From Chryseobacterium sp. CY350 (GTDB lineage Bacteria; Bacteroidota; Bacteroidia; Flavobacteriales; Weeksellaceae), in contig NZ_CP116034.1 of assembly GCF_027945075.1 (NCBI RefSeq), positions 620,001-684,000 on the forward strand: DNA of 64,000 nucleotides, given 5' to 3'. Numbering within the stretch: the first letter of the stretch is position 1; every line of letters begins with the position of its first letter. Shown here one piece after another: positions 17,899 to 27,300 of this stretch. Below the pieces are notes generated by a model that was not told the DNA's origin, searched no databases, and was given only the letters and a program-made list of their open reading frames with translations. A program made the position numbers and the translations under genes.

Positions 17899-17945
17899 AA
17901 AAGTTGACAAACTTTCAAAACAATTTTCACAGCTTGTCAACTTTT
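17899..17945 (-). terminator. Perfect 12-bp inverted repeat, likely terminator
   Basis: AAAAGTTGACAA (17899-17910) and TTGTCAACTTTT (17934-17945) are perfectly complementary with a 23-base loop. On the minus strand a T-rich stretch follows, so it probably terminates the polysaccharide deacetylase transcript ahead of yggS. Confidence 0.65.
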
Positions 17946-17994
17946 GAACGTCCTAACAACACAGTAAATTCTTTATTTGTTTTGCGGTAAAATA

Positions 17995-18861
17995 CTAGTT
18001 TAAAACTTCATTAATTCTCGGGTATTTAGAAATTTTTCTAAAGACAAACCGATTTGTTTTCTGAAGTTTTTCAATAAATAAATCAAGTTCATTAATTGAA
18101 TCTGCGTCTGTTAAATATTGATCATGCGCAAGAAAAACCAAATGTCTAGAAGTTTTTTCGAGATCATTAAAGAAAATACTGTCAACTTTTTTTAGCATTT
18201 CCTGATGATTTCCTTTCAACGTCATTTTGTTGGTAGGTTTCCATTCCAGATCCCATCCTATAATTTTATAACCGGCATTTTTGAGCTTGTTTGCAGCTTC
18301 GTTTGAGCTTTTAAGATCTGTAACGGTGATGTTTTTTAGCCTCCAGATATTTCTTCCCGGTGTTCTGGCAATCTTACTATTTAATCTAAGACTGTCTTTT
18401 GCAGCATCAAAATCGTGAATTACCATCGCAGGATTTCTGTAAAAATCTGTGTATTTATTGTGGGCGTGCGTATAACTGTGATTGGCGAGTTCTACCAGTT
18501 TATCTTTTCTCAAAGATTCAAGATCGTCTTTTTGTTTTTTGCTACCTTTTGCATGCTGCCCAACCAAAAATGCAGTTGCGCAGACATTTCTTTTATGTAA
18601 TATTTTTAAGAGATTTTCAGTTCCGCGGTTGGGACCGTCATCGAAAGTAAGGTAAATTACTCTTTTGTCTGAAATGACATTTTCATCGTCGATTTTCTGG
18701 ACTTTGATTGCGGCGGGATGAACTTGTGAACTAATTTTGAAAGATTCGGTTTTGTGTTTTTTCTTACTGCAACTGTTGAATAAGATCGTGGCTGCACTCA
18801 TCAATGCAAACACTCCAAGAAAAGTCCTGTTCACAGACTTTTCCTCAAAGTTATTTTTCAT
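17995..18861 (-). CDS. Polysaccharide deacetylase (NodB) lipoprotein
   Basis: 288 residues. The N-terminus has a basic start, a hydrophobic segment and a lipobox-like ILFNSC followed by SKKK, so it is likely a lipoprotein. The NodB domain begins near residue 67: motif 1 YLTFDDGPNRGTE carries the catalytic base and metal Asp, motif 2 LANHSYTHAH carries the two metal His. Motif 3 is a plausible ARTPGRNIWR. Later motifs are divergent (GWDLEWKPTN, LVFLAHDQYLTD). Family members remove acetyl groups from chitin, peptidoglycan or other N-acetylated glycans with Zn or Co. The substrate is unknown. Confidence 0.88.
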   Translation of the reverse strand: MKNNFEEKSVNRTFLGVFALMSAATILFNSCSKKKHKTESFKISSQVHPAAIKVQKIDDENVISDKRVIYLTFDDGPNRGTENLLKILHKRNVCATAFLVGQHAKGSKKQKDDLESLRKDKLVELANHSYTHAHNKYTDFYRNPAMVIHDFDAAKDSLRLNSKIARTPGRNIWRLKNITVTDLKSSNEAANKLKNAGYKIIGWDLEWKPTNKMTLKGNHQEMLKKVDSIFFNDLEKTSRHLVFLAHDQYLTDADSINELDLFIEKLQKTNRFVFRKISKYPRINEVLN

Positions 18862-18977
18862 AAAAGTAAATGGGAATTAAAATTGTTTTTAAATAAATTT
18901 TTTCAAAATTAAGTTAACAAATTTTAAGCCATTTGTGTAAGATTTGTAATCTTTTTAATGAATTTTAATAAAATATT

Positions 18978-19706
18978 TTAACCCAAATTTTCTTGTAGGT
19001 ATAAACCGTTTTTAATAGCTGCGGTTCCCCATGTATTATTGAAAAATATATAAGATTTCAGATTTGAATGCTTAATTTTCGCAGCTAAGTCATTCAAAAA
19101 TTCCTCCGAATATTCTGATTTGTAAAGAATTGGTTTTCCATGAAGACGATAGTAAACTGCATTTTTTGAATTAATGATAACATCTTCAGGAAGATTGCCA
19201 GGAAAACTCACTCCCGAAAAAGTAATATTTTTTTGCTCTAAAATTTTAAAAATTTCTTCATTCCACCAGGATTCATGACGAAATTCAATCACATTAAAAA
19301 ATTGAAGATCAATATTTTCAAAAATGCGTTTAAGATTCTCGTCCGAATTCTTAAATGATGGCGGAAATTGATAAAGAAATCCCGCAAGTTTCTCTTCTAA
19401 ATGAGTTTTAATATAATTGCAGAAAATTGTGATTTCATCTTTGCAGTTTTCAAGTCTTTTTTCGTGTGAAATTGACTTAGGGATTTTAATGAAAAATTTA
19501 AAATCATCAGGAGTTTCACCAAACCATTTTTGAAGCGTTTTCGCAGTTGGTTTCCTGTAAAATGTAGAATTAATTTCAACTGAATTAAACTGTTGAGAAT
19601 ATAAAGTCAGAAAGTCTTTGCTTTTCGCATCTTCAGGATACAAAGAACCCTTCCAATCGTTGTTGTAAAAACCTGAGCAACCGATGTAGATTTTTTCTTC
19701 TTTCAT
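18978..19706 (-). CDS. DUF72-domain protein (YecE-like)
   Basis: 242 residues, a TIM-barrel family of unknown function. It starts IYIGCSGFYNNDWKGSLYP and continues with FNSVEINSTFYRKP, FFIKIPKSISHEKRL, LAGFLYQFPPSF, VIEFRHESWW and a late YYRLHGKP, all standard DUF72 blocks. It lies downstream of copA on the same strand, separated by a 32-bp inverted repeat, so coupled expression is doubtful. Confidence 0.93.
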   Translation of the reverse strand: MKEEKIYIGCSGFYNNDWKGSLYPEDAKSKDFLTLYSQQFNSVEINSTFYRKPTAKTLQKWFGETPDDFKFFIKIPKSISHEKRLENCKDEITIFCNYIKTHLEEKLAGFLYQFPPSFKNSDENLKRIFENIDLQFFNVIEFRHESWWNEEIFKILEQKNITFSGVSFPGNLPEDVIINSKNAVYYRLHGKPILYKSEYSEEFLNDLAAKIKHSNLKSYIFFNNTWGTAAIKNGLYLQENLG

Positions 19707-19732
19707 TGTAAAAAGTTTAAATAGTTTATAAT

Positions 19733-19835
19733 CTCTCGCAGATTTTTCAAATTAAGCAGATTTTTTTTAGATGGCTAAAACCATTTAAAAACAATTGAAA
19801 AATAAAATCTGCTCAATTAGCTTAATCTGCGAGAG
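19733..19835. repeat. 32-bp inverted repeat between copA and the DUF72 gene
   Basis: Arm 19733-19764 begins CTCTCGCAGATT; arm 19804-19835 ends AATCTGCGAGAG. They are complementary at 26 of 32 positions, with a 39-base AT-rich centre. A related half-copy lies at 2203-2226 (AAAATCTG then GATCTGTGAGAG). It looks like a dispersed extragenic palindrome rather than a simple terminator, though it could also stop transcription. Confidence 0.75.
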
Positions 19836-19859
19836 AAAAACATTTAAATAACTTCAGAT

Positions 19860-22601
19860 TTATTTCACATTCAAATCAACAGAATTTAACCTCAATGAAT
19901 TTAAAATCACAGATAAAGAACTGAAACTCATTGCCGCCGCCGCGATCATTGGTGATAGTAAAATCCCAAAAAACGGATACAACAATCCTGCAGCAACCGG
20001 AATTCCCAATACATTATAAATAAAAGCGAAAAAGAGGTTTTCTTTGATATTTCTTAGCAGCTTCTCACTAAGAATCTTTGCTTTTGCAACTCCAATGAGA
20101 TCACCTTTTAGTAAAGTGATTTCCGAACTTTCTATGGCAACATCGGTTCCGGTTCCCATTGCAATCCCGATATTTGCTTGTGCCAAAGCAGGAGAGTCGT
20201 TTATTCCGTCTCCGGTCATAGCAACGATTTTGCCCTGTTGCTGAAGCTTTTTCACTTCATTTAGCTTATCTTCAGGAAGACAATTGGCTTTAAAATGTTT
20301 GATTCCAAGCGCATCTGCAACGGCTTTTGCGGTATGTTCATTGTCACCCGTCATCATGATGACATCAATTCCGTCATTAATAAGAAGTTCAACCGCTTTT
20401 TTCGAACTTTCTTTAATTTTATCTGTAAAGCTAATCAATCCTAAAACTTCATTTTCCTGTGCAACATAAGAAATCGTATGTGCTTTTAGCTGAATTTCTA
20501 CAGCTCGTTGTTTTAAATTTTCAGGAATATGAATATTGTTCGAGGTCATTAAATTTTCGTTTCCTACATAAACGGTTTTTCCATTGATCATACCTTTTAC
20601 GCCTTTTCCTGAAATATTCTCGAAATCACTTACTTTTTCAGCAGAAATGTTTTGTTCTTTTGCTTTTTTGATCACCGCATTAGACAATGGGTGTTCTGAA
20701 TTTTGGTTTAATGAAAAAGCTATTTTTAAAACTAAACTTTGATTATTATTCACAGTTTCGACATGTTCAACGGAAGGCTTTCCTTCAGTTAAAGTCCCTG
20801 TTTTATCGGTGATTAGAACATTTACTTTATTCATTTGTTCAAGGGCTTCTGCATTCTTTATGAGAATACCACTTTTGGCACCTTTTCCGATTCCGACCAT
20901 CAGAGACATTGGTGTTGCCAAACCTAAAGCACACGGACAAGCAACAATAAGAACGGCAACTGCATTCACAAAAGCAAAGAGACTTTTTTTACCTTCCGGC
21001 CCGAAAAACTGCCATAAAATAAATGTAAGAACTGCAACCAGAATAACAGTTGGTACAAAAACCTTTGCCACTTTATCGGTCAGTTTTTGAATCGGGCCGC
21101 GGCTTCGGCTTGCATCGTTCACCATTTTAATAATCAGAGAAAGCAGCGTTTCGTCGCCCACTTTTTCAGCTTTCATAATGAATACATGATTTCCGTTGAT
21201 CGTTCCGGAAGTCACCAGATCATTAATTTTTTTCTCAACAGGAATCGGTTCACCGGTAATCATACTTTCGTCTACGGTAGAATTCCCATCAATGATTTTT
21301 CCGTCTACAGGAATTTTTTCGCCGGGTTTTACTTTTAATAAATCTCCGATTTTAATTTCCGAAAGCGACACCTTCTTTTCTTCTCCATTAATCATTAAAT
21401 TGGCCTCGTCAGGTGAAAGATTCATCAGTTCTTTGATGGCATTTCCTGTTTTTTTATGTGCTAAAGCTTCCATCAGCTGACCTAAAATAACCAATGTAAT
21501 AATCACGCAAACTGCCTCAAAATACAACGGACTTTCATGGCCGTGACCTCTGATTTCGTGCGGAACAATATCAGGAAAAAGTAAAGCAATAATGCTAAAA
21601 ATAAATGCAGCCGAAACACCTAAAGCAATAAGACTAAACATATTCAAGTTCCAGGTTTTAAATGAAACAAAACCTCTTTTCATTAAAAACCATCCCGAAT
21701 AAAACAGAACTGGAAGCGTCAAAGCAAGTTCTATATAACCCTGAATCTGATGTGAGAAAGGAAATTTAATTAGCATTCCGCCCATTGAGAGAATAAAAAC
21801 AGGGATTGTGAAAATCAAAGAAGTGATGAATTTTCTTTTTAGAATTTTGTACGTTTCATCTTCTTCTTCGTTTCCGTTTTTGTCAGGATATTTGACAAGA
21901 TCCATACCGCAAACCGGACAACCTACATTGCTGTCATAGGTTTTATCGCCTTCACAAAACATCGGACAGTAATATTTTCCAGCCATGTCGTCCGTGACTT
22001 TTGGCTTTTCCTGATGATGATGACTGTGAGAATGTGATTGATGATTTGAAACCGAATTTTTTACTAAATCTTCCGTAATTTCTTCTAAATGCATATGACA
22101 AACGGGGCAGTTGCCCTTTTCATCATAAATTTTATCTCCTTCACAAAACATCGGACAATAGTAATCACCGATGTGATCTTTAAAGTTTTCAGGAAGATTT
22201 GCTTTTGAAAATGTAGGTTTGTAATTGAGATCTTTCGTTAGTTTATCTTCAATTGGCACTAAAAACATATTACAAACCGGGCATCTTTCACCTTGTTTAA
22301 AATATACTTTTTCACCCTCACATTCCATCGGGCAATAATAAACCGAAGATGGAGAAACTCTGTCCTGCGGTTTTAAAAAAGTCTTATCTGGAATGCTAGG
22401 ATCTTCTAACTTATAATTTCCTGCTTCTTCAAGAGCTTTATTTAAATGATTTAAATCAAGATCTTTATCAGAAGTAATCGTTGCTGTGCTGTTTTCGAGG
22501 TCGATTTCAGCTTTTATATTCTTAAGATTGTTGAGTTTTTCTGAGATTTTTTTCTGACAACCCGAACAAGTCATCCCAATTATTTTATATTGCTTTTGCA
22601 T
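19860..22601 (-). CDS. copA: Copper-translocating P1B-type ATPase
   Basis: 913 residues. It exports Cu+ from the cytoplasm. The N-terminus has an HMA domain with GMTCSGC (residues 9-15), then three heavy-metal-binding YHS-like repeats, each YYCPM-x-CEG-x-K ... CPVC-x-M, at about residues 88, 147 and 208, with a His-rich linker (HSHSHHHQ) before the third. The ATPase core has TGEP (actuator), the membrane site [30 protein letters not shown] and [17 protein letters not shown]. Family length without the extra repeats is about 740, so the N-terminal repeats explain the size. The copper-sensing AraC-type gene lies upstream on the same strand. Confidence 0.96.
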   Translation of the reverse strand: MQKQYKIIGMTCSGCQKKISEKLNNLKNIKAEIDLENSTATITSDKDLDLNHLNKALEEAGNYKLEDPSIPDKTFLKPQDRVSPSSVYYCPMECEGEKVYFKQGERCPVCNMFLVPIEDKLTKDLNYKPTFSKANLPENFKDHIGDYYCPMFCEGDKIYDEKGNCPVCHMHLEEITEDLVKNSVSNHQSHSHSHHHQEKPKVTDDMAGKYYCPMFCEGDKTYDSNVGCPVCGMDLVKYPDKNGNEEEDETYKILKRKFITSLIFTIPVFILSMGGMLIKFPFSHQIQGYIELALTLPVLFYSGWFLMKRGFVSFKTWNLNMFSLIALGVSAAFIFSIIALLFPDIVPHEIRGHGHESPLYFEAVCVIITLVILGQLMEALAHKKTGNAIKELMNLSPDEANLMINGEEKKVSLSEIKIGDLLKVKPGEKIPVDGKIIDGNSTVDESMITGEPIPVEKKINDLVTSGTINGNHVFIMKAEKVGDETLLSLIIKMVNDASRSRGPIQKLTDKVAKVFVPTVILVAVLTFILWQFFGPEGKKSLFAFVNAVAVLIVACPCALGLATPMSLMVGIGKGAKSGILIKNAEALEQMNKVNVLITDKTGTLTEGKPSVEHVETVNNNQSLVLKIAFSLNQNSEHPLSNAVIKKAKEQNISAEKVSDFENISGKGVKGMINGKTVYVGNENLMTSNNIHIPENLKQRAVEIQLKAHTISYVAQENEVLGLISFTDKIKESSKKAVELLINDGIDVIMMTGDNEHTAKAVADALGIKHFKANCLPEDKLNEVKKLQQQGKIVAMTGDGINDSPALAQANIGIAMGTGTDVAIESSEITLLKGDLIGVAKAKILSEKLLRNIKENLFFAFIYNVLGIPVAAGLLYPFFGILLSPMIAAAAMSFSSLSVILNSLRLNSVDLNVK

Positions 22602-22789
22602 GATGCTAAATTTATTTTACAAATTTCCAAAAATGAAAATAGAAGCTGTTATAAATTTATGGATAATGTTTATAAAATTTGGAACATTCTAGGTGGGAGA
22701 GTAGGAGAATAATACATTTAAAAGTTTAGTACTAAAGTTTTGCTTTTTTTCGAAGAAGAATAATTTCAAACACTAAAAGTTCTCGATTC

Positions 22790-23350
22790 TCAAAGCCGAT
22801 CAAGCGATTTTCTGTCCAGAACTTTTAGTTTTTTAAAAGCAGTAGGAGTGTAGCCTGTGCTGTTTTTGAATTGTGATGAAAGATGCTGAACACTTTTGTA
22901 GCCCATATGAACTGCAATTTCTGTCAGAGTAAAATCATTATTGAACAAAAGTTCTTTTACTTTTTCAATTCTTTGGAGAATATAATATTGCTCTAAAGTG
23001 ATGTTTTCGTTCTGCGAAAAAACTTTAGATAATGTACTGTATTCCTTGTGTAATGCGTTACTTAGGAAATTAGAGAGAAGGAAATTCTCGTCAGTATCCA
23101 GTCTTGCGATTTTCAGTATAACCAGATTTTTTATACTTTCAATAAGTTGTTGAGAAGGATCTTTAATGATTTTAAAACCAATCTTTTCAAGCATTATTTC
23201 GATCTCAGAAAGGGTTTGTTCCAAAAGTTCGGTAGCAGTTTCTACTTCGCCTAAATTGATGGACTCAATATTTACTCCCACATTCTCAAAAATATTTTGA
23301 ACGGCAGAAATACATCGTTCGCAAACCATATTTTTTATGAGAATTTTCAT
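22790..23350 (-). CDS. AraC-family regulator with N-terminal HMA-like metal-binding domain
   Basis: 186 residues. The first ~65 residues read as a heavy-metal-associated domain: MKILIKNMVCERCISAV has the C-x-x-C metal motif, followed by the beta-alpha-beta pattern to KIGFKII. The last ~85 residues are a single AraC-type double HTH (QYYILQRIEKVKELL, then LTEIAVHMGYKSVQHLSSQF and FKNSTGYTPTAFKKL). Fusion of a metal-binding domain to AraC and its place directly upstream of copA suggest a copper-responsive activator. Its ATG overlaps the stop of the thioesterase gene (ATGA), so the two are translationally coupled. Confidence 0.9.
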   Translation of the reverse strand: MKILIKNMVCERCISAVQNIFENVGVNIESINLGEVETATELLEQTLSEIEIMLEKIGFKIIKDPSQQLIESIKNLVILKIARLDTDENFLLSNFLSNALHKEYSTLSKVFSQNENITLEQYYILQRIEKVKELLFNNDFTLTEIAVHMGYKSVQHLSSQFKNSTGYTPTAFKKLKVLDRKSLDRL

Positions 23351-23742
23351 AGAGAATTATTCAGTCGGTCTTTCACAAATTCAACTTTTGTTTTTCCGTG
23401 TGGCGCAGGATTTCCATCTTCATCAAGATTCACCATTACGATTCTCTCCACTGTAATAATGGTTTGGTGCGTCATTTTATTTCTTACCGCACACTTTAAA
23501 GTTAGAGAAGTTGAGCCGAAAGCTGAAACTTCGATACCAATTTCAATGATGTCACCTTGTTTGGCTGAACTTACGAAATTGATCTCTGAAATATATTTCG
23601 TGACCACTTTTTTGTTTTCAAGCTGAATCACTGCGTACAAAGCGGCTTCTTCGTCGATCCACTGCAAAAGTTTTCCACCGAAAAGTGACTGATTAGGATT
23701 TAAATCTTCGGGTTTTACCCATTTTCTAGTATGATAGTTCAT
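23347..23742 (-). CDS. Hotdog-fold acyl-CoA thioesterase
   Basis: 131 residues. The hotdog helix and catalytic region is LFGGKLLQWIDEEAALYA, where the Asp of WIDE is the usual catalytic residue of the YciA/BFIT-like thioesterases; then FVSSAKQGDIIEIGIEV and the late MVNLDEDGNPAPHGK, the family's substrate-loop motif. It hydrolyses acyl-CoA esters in the cytoplasm; chain length is not predictable. It overlaps the AraC gene by four bases. Confidence 0.9.
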   Translation of the reverse strand: MNYHTRKWVKPEDLNPNQSLFGGKLLQWIDEEAALYAVIQLENKKVVTKYISEINFVSSAKQGDIIEIGIEVSAFGSTSLTLKCAVRNKMTHQTIITVERIVMVNLDEDGNPAPHGKTKVEFVKDRLNNSL

Positions 23743-23760
23743 TTATTGATATTTGCACAA

Positions 23761-23768
23761 CAAATTTA
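23761..23768 (-). promoter_or_regulatory. -7 box of the thioesterase-AraC pair
   Basis: On the minus strand TAAATTTG, 18 bases before the thioesterase ATG. No clear -33 TTG. Confidence 0.35.
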
Positions 23769-23836
23769 ATGTTTAAAACCGAGTTTGTTGAGTGTTTATC
23801 ATGTTTAAATCTAAAATAACACATTTATAAACTCAA

Positions 23837-24250
23837 TTATTTCCTTTTGGATCGCATTGCTTTTACTTTTTTAATCGAGTCGTTTTGAATCAATTTTTGA
23901 TATTCTCCGCTTTCAACAGGGTATAACGCTACTTTACCTTGTTCATTGTGATGAAATCCGAAACCATATCTTTTTGCTAATGGTGAAGACCGAAGGCAAG
24001 GTTGACCTCTTGAAAAAAACTTTTCTCTTTCGCTAAACTTTTCACTTTCAGAAATTTCATTTTTAATTACATAAGACTCAAAAACAATGTCATCTGACGA
24101 ATATTGATACGGATTTTGAATGAGCTTCTCATATTGAAGATTGGCCAACGTTTTAATTTTTTTTTCTGGCGGAATCTCACTTGTGGAAACAGGACAGTCT
24201 TCTGCAACTTCTATAAACGTGTTAATATAGTTTGTCGTGTGGTATTTCAT
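23837..24250 (-). CDS. DUF6157-family protein
   Basis: 137 residues. The start KYHTTNYINTFIEVAEDCPV followed by PPEKKIKTLANLQYEKL, and the late KRYGFGFHHNEQGKVALYPV, are the conserved blocks of a small family found in Bacteroidota and Firmicutes (DUF6157). Function unknown. No signal peptide or membrane helix, so cytoplasmic. Single gene on the minus strand. Confidence 0.8.
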   Translation of the reverse strand: MKYHTTNYINTFIEVAEDCPVSTSEIPPEKKIKTLANLQYEKLIQNPYQYSSDDIVFESYVIKNEISESEKFSEREKFFSRGQPCLRSSPLAKRYGFGFHHNEQGKVALYPVESGEYQKLIQNDSIKKVKAMRSKRK

Positions 24251-24509
24251 CGTACTTTTTAGGATTTTTAAAGTTAATATTCGCAGATTTTATATGTAAA
24301 TCATTTGTGTAAAGATTTGATTTATAGCTAAATTACAACATTCTTATATTAAATTTTCTGTAATAGATGAAATAGTTTGAAAAATGTTTTGATTTATTCA
24401 ATTAAATTGTATCTTGCAAACGTTTATATCAGGAATCAATATTATGTTCATTATTATGTTGCTTTTCTTTTATACCAGAATTTATATTAATTTTTAATTT
24501 TTTTTTAAA

Positions 24510-24893
24510 ATGAACATTTTTGTTTCAAACATCAATTACGCAACTAAAGAATATGAGTTGCACGATTTATTCGCAGAATTTGGCGATGTATCATCTGCTA
24601 AAATTGTTACAGACAGAGAAACTGGTCGTTCTAGAGGTTTCGGTTTCGTAGAAATGGGTGACGAAGAAGGAGCTCAAGCTATCGAAGCTCTTAATCAAAA
24701 AGAACTTAACGGTAAGATTCTTAACGTGTCTGAGGCTAAGCCAAGAGAAGAAAAACCAAGAAGAAGTTTTGATAATAACAGAAGCGGAGGTGGAAGTTAT
24801 GGTAACAACCGTTCAGGAGGTAATTCTGGAGGTGGTGGTTACGGAGGTAACAACAACCGTGGAGGTAACGGAGGCGGCGGAAGTCGTTGGTAA
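24510..24893 (+). CDS. RRM-domain RNA-binding protein with Gly/Asn-rich tail
   Basis: 127 residues. One RRM fills residues 1-80: RNP2 is NIFVSNINY and RNP1 is RGFGFVEM. The tail is Gly/Arg/Asn/Ser-rich repeats (NNRSGGGSYG and similar). Such proteins are the bacterial single-RRM (Rbp) type, abundant in Bacteroidota and Cyanobacteria, where they bind AU- or G-rich RNA and often respond to cold. The 259-base region upstream has no gene; an A/T-rich leader runs up to the start. A terminator follows. Confidence 0.93.
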   Translation: MNIFVSNINYATKEYELHDLFAEFGDVSSAKIVTDRETGRSRGFGFVEMGDEEGAQAIEALNQKELNGKILNVSEAKPREEKPRRSFDNNRSGGGSYGNNRSGGNSGGGGYGGNNNRGGNGGGGSRW

Positions 24894-24899
24894 AAAATA

Positions 24900-24927
24900 A
24901 GAGCGGCTTTTTAGCCGCTTTTTTTAT
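24900..24927 (+). terminator. Terminator after the RRM gene
   Basis: AGCGGCT (24902-24908) pairs with AGCCGCT (24913-24919) and seven further T follow. Confidence 0.9.
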
Positions 24928-25001
24928 GTCTTTATTTTATTGAGAAGAAAACTTTTAGTCTGACTGTTTACTTAACTTTAGTTGCTACAAAAAAATAACA
25001 A

Positions 25002-25469
25002 TCAGTCTTTTTTCTTCTTCTTTTTCTTATCTTTATTTTTTTTATCCTTTTTGGGGTTCAGGATTTCTTCTGCGTATTCTAATGTAGGAGTTTTTACTTT
25101 CACAGGTTTCATCTCAATTTTAAGATCAAAATATTCTTTAAGATCATTTTGAGAAACCAAATTCTCTTTAAATAAAAATTCTAAAATTTCTTTACCCGAA
25201 TTGTTGAAAAAATTCTGCGTGAGGTCTCTCAGTATAAACTTTTTATATTCATCAAACGGAACAACAACGGTATATTTAAAAATCCGGCCTTCCTTCTGTG
25301 TAGATAAATAGCCTTTTTCAACCAGTATTTTCAAGTACGTGGAAACCGTATTCTGATGTGGTTTCGGCTCCTGATGTTTTTCCATAACATCTTTTAGATA
25401 AAAAGAATTTAAGTCCCAAAAGAGTTTCATTAAATTTTCTTCTGCCGATGTAAGATGATTTATTTTCAT
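25002..25469 (-). CDS. BlaI/MecI/CopY-family transcriptional repressor
   Basis: 155 residues. Residues 1-75 form the family's winged helix (LTSAEENLMKLFW, then NTVSTYLKILVEKGYLSTQ and GRIFKYTV). The middle region (DEYKKFILRDLTQNFFNNS) is the dimerisation part. The last 30 residues become almost pure lysine and aspartate, an extension not usual in BlaI. BlaI homologues are normally paired with a BlaR1-type sensor protease; none is next to this gene. The PAP2-like gene upstream ends 42 bases away and may be cotranscribed. Confidence 0.87.
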   Translation of the reverse strand: MKINHLTSAEENLMKLFWDLNSFYLKDVMEKHQEPKPHQNTVSTYLKILVEKGYLSTQKEGRIFKYTVVVPFDEYKKFILRDLTQNFFNNSGKEILEFLFKENLVSQNDLKEYFDLKIEMKPVKVKTPTLEYAEEILNPKKDKKNKDKKKKKKKD

Positions 25470-25511
25470 ATTTGAATTTAAATTTAGTGGTAATTTTTAA
25501 ATATAAGACAA

Positions 25512-26159
25512 CTATTTAATGGTCGTTTCTACAGGAATTACTTCTGTAGGCAGATCATCTCGCTGATATTTATTATTGCAATAAAGATAGACAAAAGAAA
25601 CTAAAATAGCGATTCCTGCTCCTGTAAGTACTTCTTTTACCGTGTGTCTTTTTAATATAACTCTAGTGACCCCAACCAGAACGGCAATTACCAGCCAGGC
25701 AAAGCCAATTTCTATATCGAATGCAAAAAATAAAGCTGCCACAAAAACATTAAATGCTGTATGCATCGAGCTTTTGATATATAAATTACTGATCTGTAAT
25801 GCAAAAAGAAGCACTAAAATAAACAGCATTACGAAATCTATAAAACCATTTTTTATGTAGTTAAATGTTAAATAAGAAATAATGCACACTGCTATGAAAA
25901 TATAAAGTGTCTTGCGCTGAACTCTGTTTGAAACATCCATATTGGTATAACGACCTGTTTTTACATTCCAAACGATCCAGATGATGACTGGGAGAATGGT
26001 AATAAGTAAAATTGGTAAAAAATGAGTGAAGGCCTCTTTGAAAGTATAATTCTGAATACTGAAATATATAAAATAAATAACCAGAGATACTAAAGGATTG
26101 AAAAAATCTGAAATTATTCTTGAAACAATTTGTAGTAAAGAGGTCTGCTTTTCTTGCAT
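25512..26159 (-). CDS. PAP2-superfamily membrane protein (divergent phosphatase)
   Basis: 215 residues with about six membrane helices. The C2 and C3 phosphatase motifs are recognisable but altered: KSSMHTAFNVFVAALF (C2 SxxH type) and TRVILKRHTVKEVLTGAG (C3 (S/T)R-x5-H-x3-D/E type). A clear C1 motif (K-x6-RP) is not seen; the DVSNRVQRK segment is a weak candidate. Family members dephosphorylate lipid pyrophosphates such as undecaprenyl-PP or phosphatidate. Activity is uncertain because of the missing C1. Confidence 0.7.
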   Translation of the reverse strand: MQEKQTSLLQIVSRIISDFFNPLVSLVIYFIYFSIQNYTFKEAFTHFLPILLITILPVIIWIVWNVKTGRYTNMDVSNRVQRKTLYIFIAVCIISYLTFNYIKNGFIDFVMLFILVLLFALQISNLYIKSSMHTAFNVFVAALFFAFDIEIGFAWLVIAVLVGVTRVILKRHTVKEVLTGAGIAILVSFVYLYCNNKYQRDDLPTEVIPVETTIK

Positions 26160-26238
26160 ATTGAAGTTTGTGATGTAAATATAACATTATAACTAAAAAA
26201 ACAATTGCTCTATATATAATAAAAACAAAGTTTTTTCA

Positions 26239-26246
26239 TATTTTTG
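26239..26246 (+). promoter_or_regulatory. -7 box of pdhA
   Basis: TATTTTTG followed by C, a perfect TAnnTTTG match, 38 bases before the pdhA ATG; no convincing -33 element. Confidence 0.45.
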
Positions 26247-26284
26247 CTCAACTATTTCATAATAAATAAGCAAGAAGCTAGCAC

Positions 26285-27286
26285 ATGAAAGAATTTTCTA
26301 AAGAGGTATACCTGAAGTGGTATGAAGATATGACAATGTGGAGAAGGTTTGAAGACAAATGCCGTTCTCTTTATTTAAAACAAAAAATCAGAGGTTTTTT
26401 ACATTTGTACAACGGTCAGGAGGCAATTCCGGCTGGTTTTACGCATGCAATGGATTTAACTAAAGACAGCATGATCACTGCTTACAGATGTCACATTCAT
26501 CCAATGGCAATGGGGGTAGACCCGAAAAGAATCATGGCAGAACTTTGTGGTAAAGCCACAGGTACTTCCGGAGGTATGGGAGGGTCTATGCACATTTTTA
26601 GTAAAGAACACAGGTTCTACGGAGGCCACGGTATCGTAGGAGGTCAGATTCCTTTGGGAGCAGGTATTGCTTTTGCAGATAAATTTTTCGACAGAAAAGC
26701 AGTTAACATCTGTTTCTTTGGCGATGGTGCTGCTAGACAAGGATCTCTTCATGAAACATTCAATATGGCAATGAACTGGAAACTTCCGGTTGTTTTTGTT
26801 GTTGAAAACAATCAGTACGCGATGGGAACGTCTGTAAAAAGAACTGCAAACCATGAAGATATCTATAAATTAGGTCTTGGTTACGAAATGCCTTGTCTTG
26901 CTGTAGATGCGATGGATCCTGAGAAAGTTGCTGAAGCTGCTTACGAAGCTATTGAAAGAGCCAGAAGAGGAGACGGACCAACTTTTATCGAAGCAAGAAC
27001 CTATCGTTTCAGAGGCCACTCTATGTCTGATGCTGAACCATACAGATCTAAGGATGAAGTTGCTATTGCGAAAAAAGATGATCCGATCGAATTGATTAAA
27101 GAGAGAATCTTGCAAAATAATTGGGCAACTGAAGAAGAACTAGAAGCTACAGACAACAAATCGAGAGATTTCGTAGAAGAGTGCATCGAGTTTATGGAAA
27201 ATTCTCCTTACCCGACTGCAGAGAAAATCTATGAGTATGTTTACGCTCAGGAAAACTATCCGTTCTTAGATAAATTAGAAAATTAA
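26285..27286 (+). CDS. pdhA: Pyruvate dehydrogenase E1 component, alpha subunit
   Basis: 333 residues. E1 alpha binds thiamine pyrophosphate and decarboxylates pyruvate together with the beta subunit. The TPP/Mg motif is FFGDGAARQGSLHETFNMA ... NNQYAMGTS; the conserved phosphorylation-loop region TYRFRGHSMSDAEPYRS and the start region RRFEDKCRSLYLKQKIRGF are present. Length and order match Gram-negative E1 alpha. The E2 gene follows after an 83-base gap; pdhB is not in this window, as in other Flavobacteriia where it is placed elsewhere. Confidence 0.96.
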   Translation: MKEFSKEVYLKWYEDMTMWRRFEDKCRSLYLKQKIRGFLHLYNGQEAIPAGFTHAMDLTKDSMITAYRCHIHPMAMGVDPKRIMAELCGKATGTSGGMGGSMHIFSKEHRFYGGHGIVGGQIPLGAGIAFADKFFDRKAVNICFFGDGAARQGSLHETFNMAMNWKLPVVFVVENNQYAMGTSVKRTANHEDIYKLGLGYEMPCLAVDAMDPEKVAEAAYEAIERARRGDGPTFIEARTYRFRGHSMSDAEPYRSKDEVAIAKKDDPIELIKERILQNNWATEEELEATDNKSRDFVEECIEFMENSPYPTAEKIYEYVYAQENYPFLDKLEN

Positions 27287-27300
27287 AAATTAATAATTAA

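Noticed and set aside
20044..21480. Several ORFs of 60-94 residues opposite copA
   Set aside because: They are shadows of copA codon usage with no start context or family resemblance.
25002..25100. Frameshift in the BlaI-like gene giving the lysine tail
   Set aside because: The tail is lysine/aspartate-rich but in frame with a normal stop, and no alternative frame continues a domain. I treat it as a real charged extension.
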